Assembly (NCBI GenBank): GCA_020632715.1
Contig: JACKFA010000004.1
Span: 868,001 to 932,000 of the forward strand
Source: Deltaproteobacteria bacterium
GTDB taxonomy: Bacteria > Myxococcota_A > UBA9042 > PHBI01
Direction of reading: 5' to 3'
DNA: 64,000 bases
Position numbers and translations under genes: made by a program. The notes beneath the pieces are model-generated. The model saw only the letters and a program-made list of their open reading frames with translations, searched no databases and was not told the origin of the DNA. Shown here piece after piece: positions 63,201 to 64,000 of the stretch (position 1 is its first letter; every line of letters starts with the position of its first letter).

Positions 63201-63789
63201 CGACTGGCAGTTCTTCAACACGCCCAGCATCGTGGACATCGACAACGACGCGAACCCCGAGGTGATCATCGGGTCGGGCGGCTACCTCGTGCACGCGTGG
63301 AACTACCTCGGCGAGGAGCCGCCGGGGTGGCCGAAGCAGACGGGCGGCTGGATCATCGCGAGCGCGGGGGTCGGCGACTTCGACGGCGACGGGAAGTTCG
63401 ACGTGGCGATCAGCACGCGCGACGGCTGGCTCTACGTGTGGAAGACCGAGGGCAAGACCGGGAGCGTGTTCGAGTGGAACGGCTTCGGCGCGAACCCGCA
63501 CCACACGAACAACTACGAGGACGACCCGACGCCGTACAAGACGTGGACCGCGGGGAACCCGGGGACGGGGGACACGACGGACAGCGACACGGTCGACTCG
63601 AGCGACACGGCGGGCGGCGAGGACACGGCGGGCGGCGAGGACACCGCGGCGTCCACGGACACCGGCGGCACGGGCGGCAAGAAGGACGGCGGCGGCTGCG
63701 CCGGCGGCGGCACGGGGGCGCCCGGGGCGGCGCTGGTCGTGCTCGTCGGGCTCGCGGTGGCCTTCGCGCGGCGGCGTCGCGCGGCCTGA
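60241..63789 (+). CDS. Large surface protein: S8 peptidase-like domain, FG-GAP repeats, MYXO-CTERM
   Basis: A 1182-residue exported protein. The signal peptide (1-23) is followed by a subtilase-like domain with D99 (VIVAVHDSGCYF), H217 (RYGHGNGEAR) and a Ser region GCSSEAVGITSGHVGL (S366); the oxyanion Asn is replaced by D308 (SSAADE). Calcium-loop insertions lie at 140-200 (DENENGMIDPQD, DSDGNGYIDD). From about 580 come FG-GAP/VCBS-type blades, for example DLDGDGTLEIVLSTWDG and DFDGDGKFDVAISTRDG. A Thr/Ser/Asp-rich stalk then leads to GGGC, a hydrophobic stretch and ARRRRAA, a MYXO-CTERM-type sorting tail. The ATG has AGG 7 nt upstream; a hairpin (60184-60219) sits in the leader. Confidence 0.85.
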   Translation: MTRFVTTLAGLVMALAPLASAQAVPPPTWPNGPDEDPRLAPPNDPGFGGQWNLWSYVPEAWQATPGFRAQEIAMGTGIHADRAWQVTTGDRRVIVAVHDSGCYFDNRDLVNKYYLNRGELAGCKPTPLASPPAGADEFDVNGDASFDIRDYWAAAGTEAAALADWDENENGMIDPQDLIRKCSDGVDSDGNGYIDDISGWDFYQDDNDPTDDTRYGHGNGEARDSCAEGNNGIGDIGVCPGCTVMAVRVGDSFVADSNDFAQGVIFSVDTGASVIQSALGAINNTAFANRAIDYAYENDVAFVSSAADELSYHHNVPGSGEHSIYVHAIQYDRASPSLSTTFLNYNNCTNYGMQLLLSTPGTGCSSEAVGITSGHVGLIYSAAKKVDLSPPLSAEEVKQILVASADDIDVNPNDDDPEKYPSGAGWDLHFGHGRNNARTSVDMVVSGLIPPEVDIALPRWFEVLDPSRTPTYEVNARVNVRKDGKTARWAQVEWKLEYALGAETRGQTWTEIDHGTTSGIDGKIADWDLTKVPVDLDAKLTDPHQRAVTMRLTATATLEDGTTKVTGQHRKGFLIERDPSLVAGFPKYLGTSLESSPIFANIDGADDDEELVVFASDGHVHVYQEDGSEAPGFPFAVDRRRPMKTTNDQNVLGACAYRSDKTGCRGDATVDPDLGRQTGMMPPAVGDLDGDGTLEIVLSTWDGWVFVVNHDGTLRNGWPKSVDFSKTQGKIDETHIVDSGFFAAPVLYDLDGQPGLEIVCAAMDEYIYVWHADGSAMAPYPIRVTDNTSESLATQDRIVATPAIGDIDGDGKPEIVTGSSEVYGASGVENEAIAYAFNAEDGSLIDGWPVSIFGLTVNVLPIVGRGVVTNPILADLDFDGTLEINIDTTSTQGWVFNHDGSIYKKMNNQQFGAGSDSTDSPAYVLMNNGAFGNIDNEGGIDLVKGTAGFQFALAFAGGGVRGQFDHHMSGWDTDTGKMMEGFPRVHDDWQFFNTPSIVDIDNDANPEVIIGSGGYLVHAWNYLGEEPPGWPKQTGGWIIASAGVGDFDGDGKFDVAISTRDGWLYVWKTEGKTGSVFEWNGFGANPHHTNNYEDDPTPYKTWTAGNPGTGDTTDSDTVDSSDTAGGEDTAGGEDTAASTDTGGTGGKKDGGGCAGGGTGAPGAALVVLVGLAVAFARRRRAA

Positions 63790-63800
63790 GGCGCGGTTCG

Positions 63801-63829
63801 AGGGGCGCGCGTCGGGAGACGGCGCCCCT
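63801..63829. terminator. Hairpin between convergent genes
   Basis: AGGGGCGC (63801-63808) pairs with GCGCCCCT (63822-63829), with an inner CGTC-GGGA-GACG stem-loop. It lies between two convergent stops and lacks a T-run; a two-way terminator is likely. Confidence 0.5.
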
Positions 63830-63854
63830 GAGGACGCGGGCCTGCTGCGCGCTC

Positions 63855-64000
63855 TCAGCCTGGCTCGGGGAACGCGAGCCTCGCGACGGCCTTGGCGAGC
63901 TCCGTGCGCCAGCGCGTGTACGCCTCGACCTGCGCCTCGTCGAGCCCGGCGCGACGAGCCAGCGGCGCGACCGGGAACGTCGCGAGACACTCCGCGAGCA
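63855..64000 (-). CDS. C-terminus of an unidentified protein, cut by the window edge
   Basis: About 48 codons before a TGA (63855-63857) have host-like codon use and read as a helical tail (LDEAQVEAYTRWRTELAKAV, ending LAFPEPG). The rest lies to the right of the window. No family can be named from this piece. Confidence 0.5.
   Translation of the reverse strand, partial: LAECLATFPVAPLARRAGLDEAQVEAYTRWRTELAKAVARLAFPEPG

Noticed and set aside
60061..63990. A 1300-codon minus-strand frame opposite the large surface protein
   Set aside because: Composition typical of an antisense shadow; the plus strand has signal peptide, FG-GAP blades and a sorting tail.

Overview
This 64 kb window is a very GC-rich (about 70-75% by eye), densely coded bacterial chromosome segment. 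It looks like a member of the Myxococcota (Polyangia/myxobacterial type). The signs are three large Ser/Thr kinases with the HRDLKP/HRDISPSN signatures, two of them carrying a TM helix and a C-terminal PEGA region; a sigma54 activator with an altered GAFTGA loop; many lipoproteins with Asp/Thr- or Gly-rich linkers; a MYXO-CTERM-like C-terminus on a surface protease; and a TIGR04551-like outer-membrane barrel. No rRNA, tRNA, CRISPR array, prophage or insertion sequence was found.

Layout. 1-6.0 kb: partial carbamate kinase, an aldo/keto reductase, then a coupled caspase-like lipoprotein / 23S rRNA m5U methyltransferase / SecD-P1-like lipoprotein operon. 6.0-15.7 kb: a seven-gene minus-strand operon (PHA synthase, acyl-CoA ligase, short PhaE-like protein, two paralogous lipoproteins, outer-membrane barrel, alpha/beta hydrolase), divergent from phaR and a second PhaC-like enzyme with a Ser nucleophile. 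PhaR-type operators sit beside both promoters. 15.7-22.6 kb: a small repressor-controlled ORF, a PilZ protein, and an M16 protease / metallo-hydrolase / lipase-like lipoprotein operon. 22.8-27.2 kb: an envelope glycopolymer locus (flippase, GT2 glycosyltransferase, LtaS-like enzyme) with back-to-back sigma54 promoters and lower GC. 27.2-30.3 kb: a kinase-ATPase-TPR gene whose 3' third is shredded by frameshifts. 30.3-34.1 kb: a self-contained sigma54 circuit (GAF-AAA-Fis activator, twin palindromic enhancers, -24/-12 promoter, cytosolic subtilisin, unknown partner). 34.1-40.6 kb: DUF4185-like lipoproteins and a barrel, a thrombospondin-3-type lipoprotein, and a DprE1/DprE2-like pair. 40.8-49.2 kb: two PEGA kinases, dusA, a small Lys-rich protein, an A-B-A-B repeat block and a solitary rpsD. 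49.4-64 kb: TPR/manA, DUF1361/uridine-kinase-like, an M23 lipoprotein, a frame-broken DUF2339 gene, a coupled four-gene operon (epimerase, thioredoxin-like lipoprotein, amidase-like lipoprotein, cysteine synthase), and a large FG-GAP/S8 surface protein.

How it works together. Most genes lie in short operons with ATGA/GTGA stop-start overlaps, which I used to choose starts. Several transcripts appear leaderless: a -35/-10 pair ends 6-8 nt before the ATG and there is no Shine-Dalgarno sequence. The main functional themes are storage-polymer and lipid metabolism under PhaR, sigma54-controlled envelope biosynthesis and proteolysis, and phospho-signalling. No search or alignment was run; all family calls come from reading motifs.
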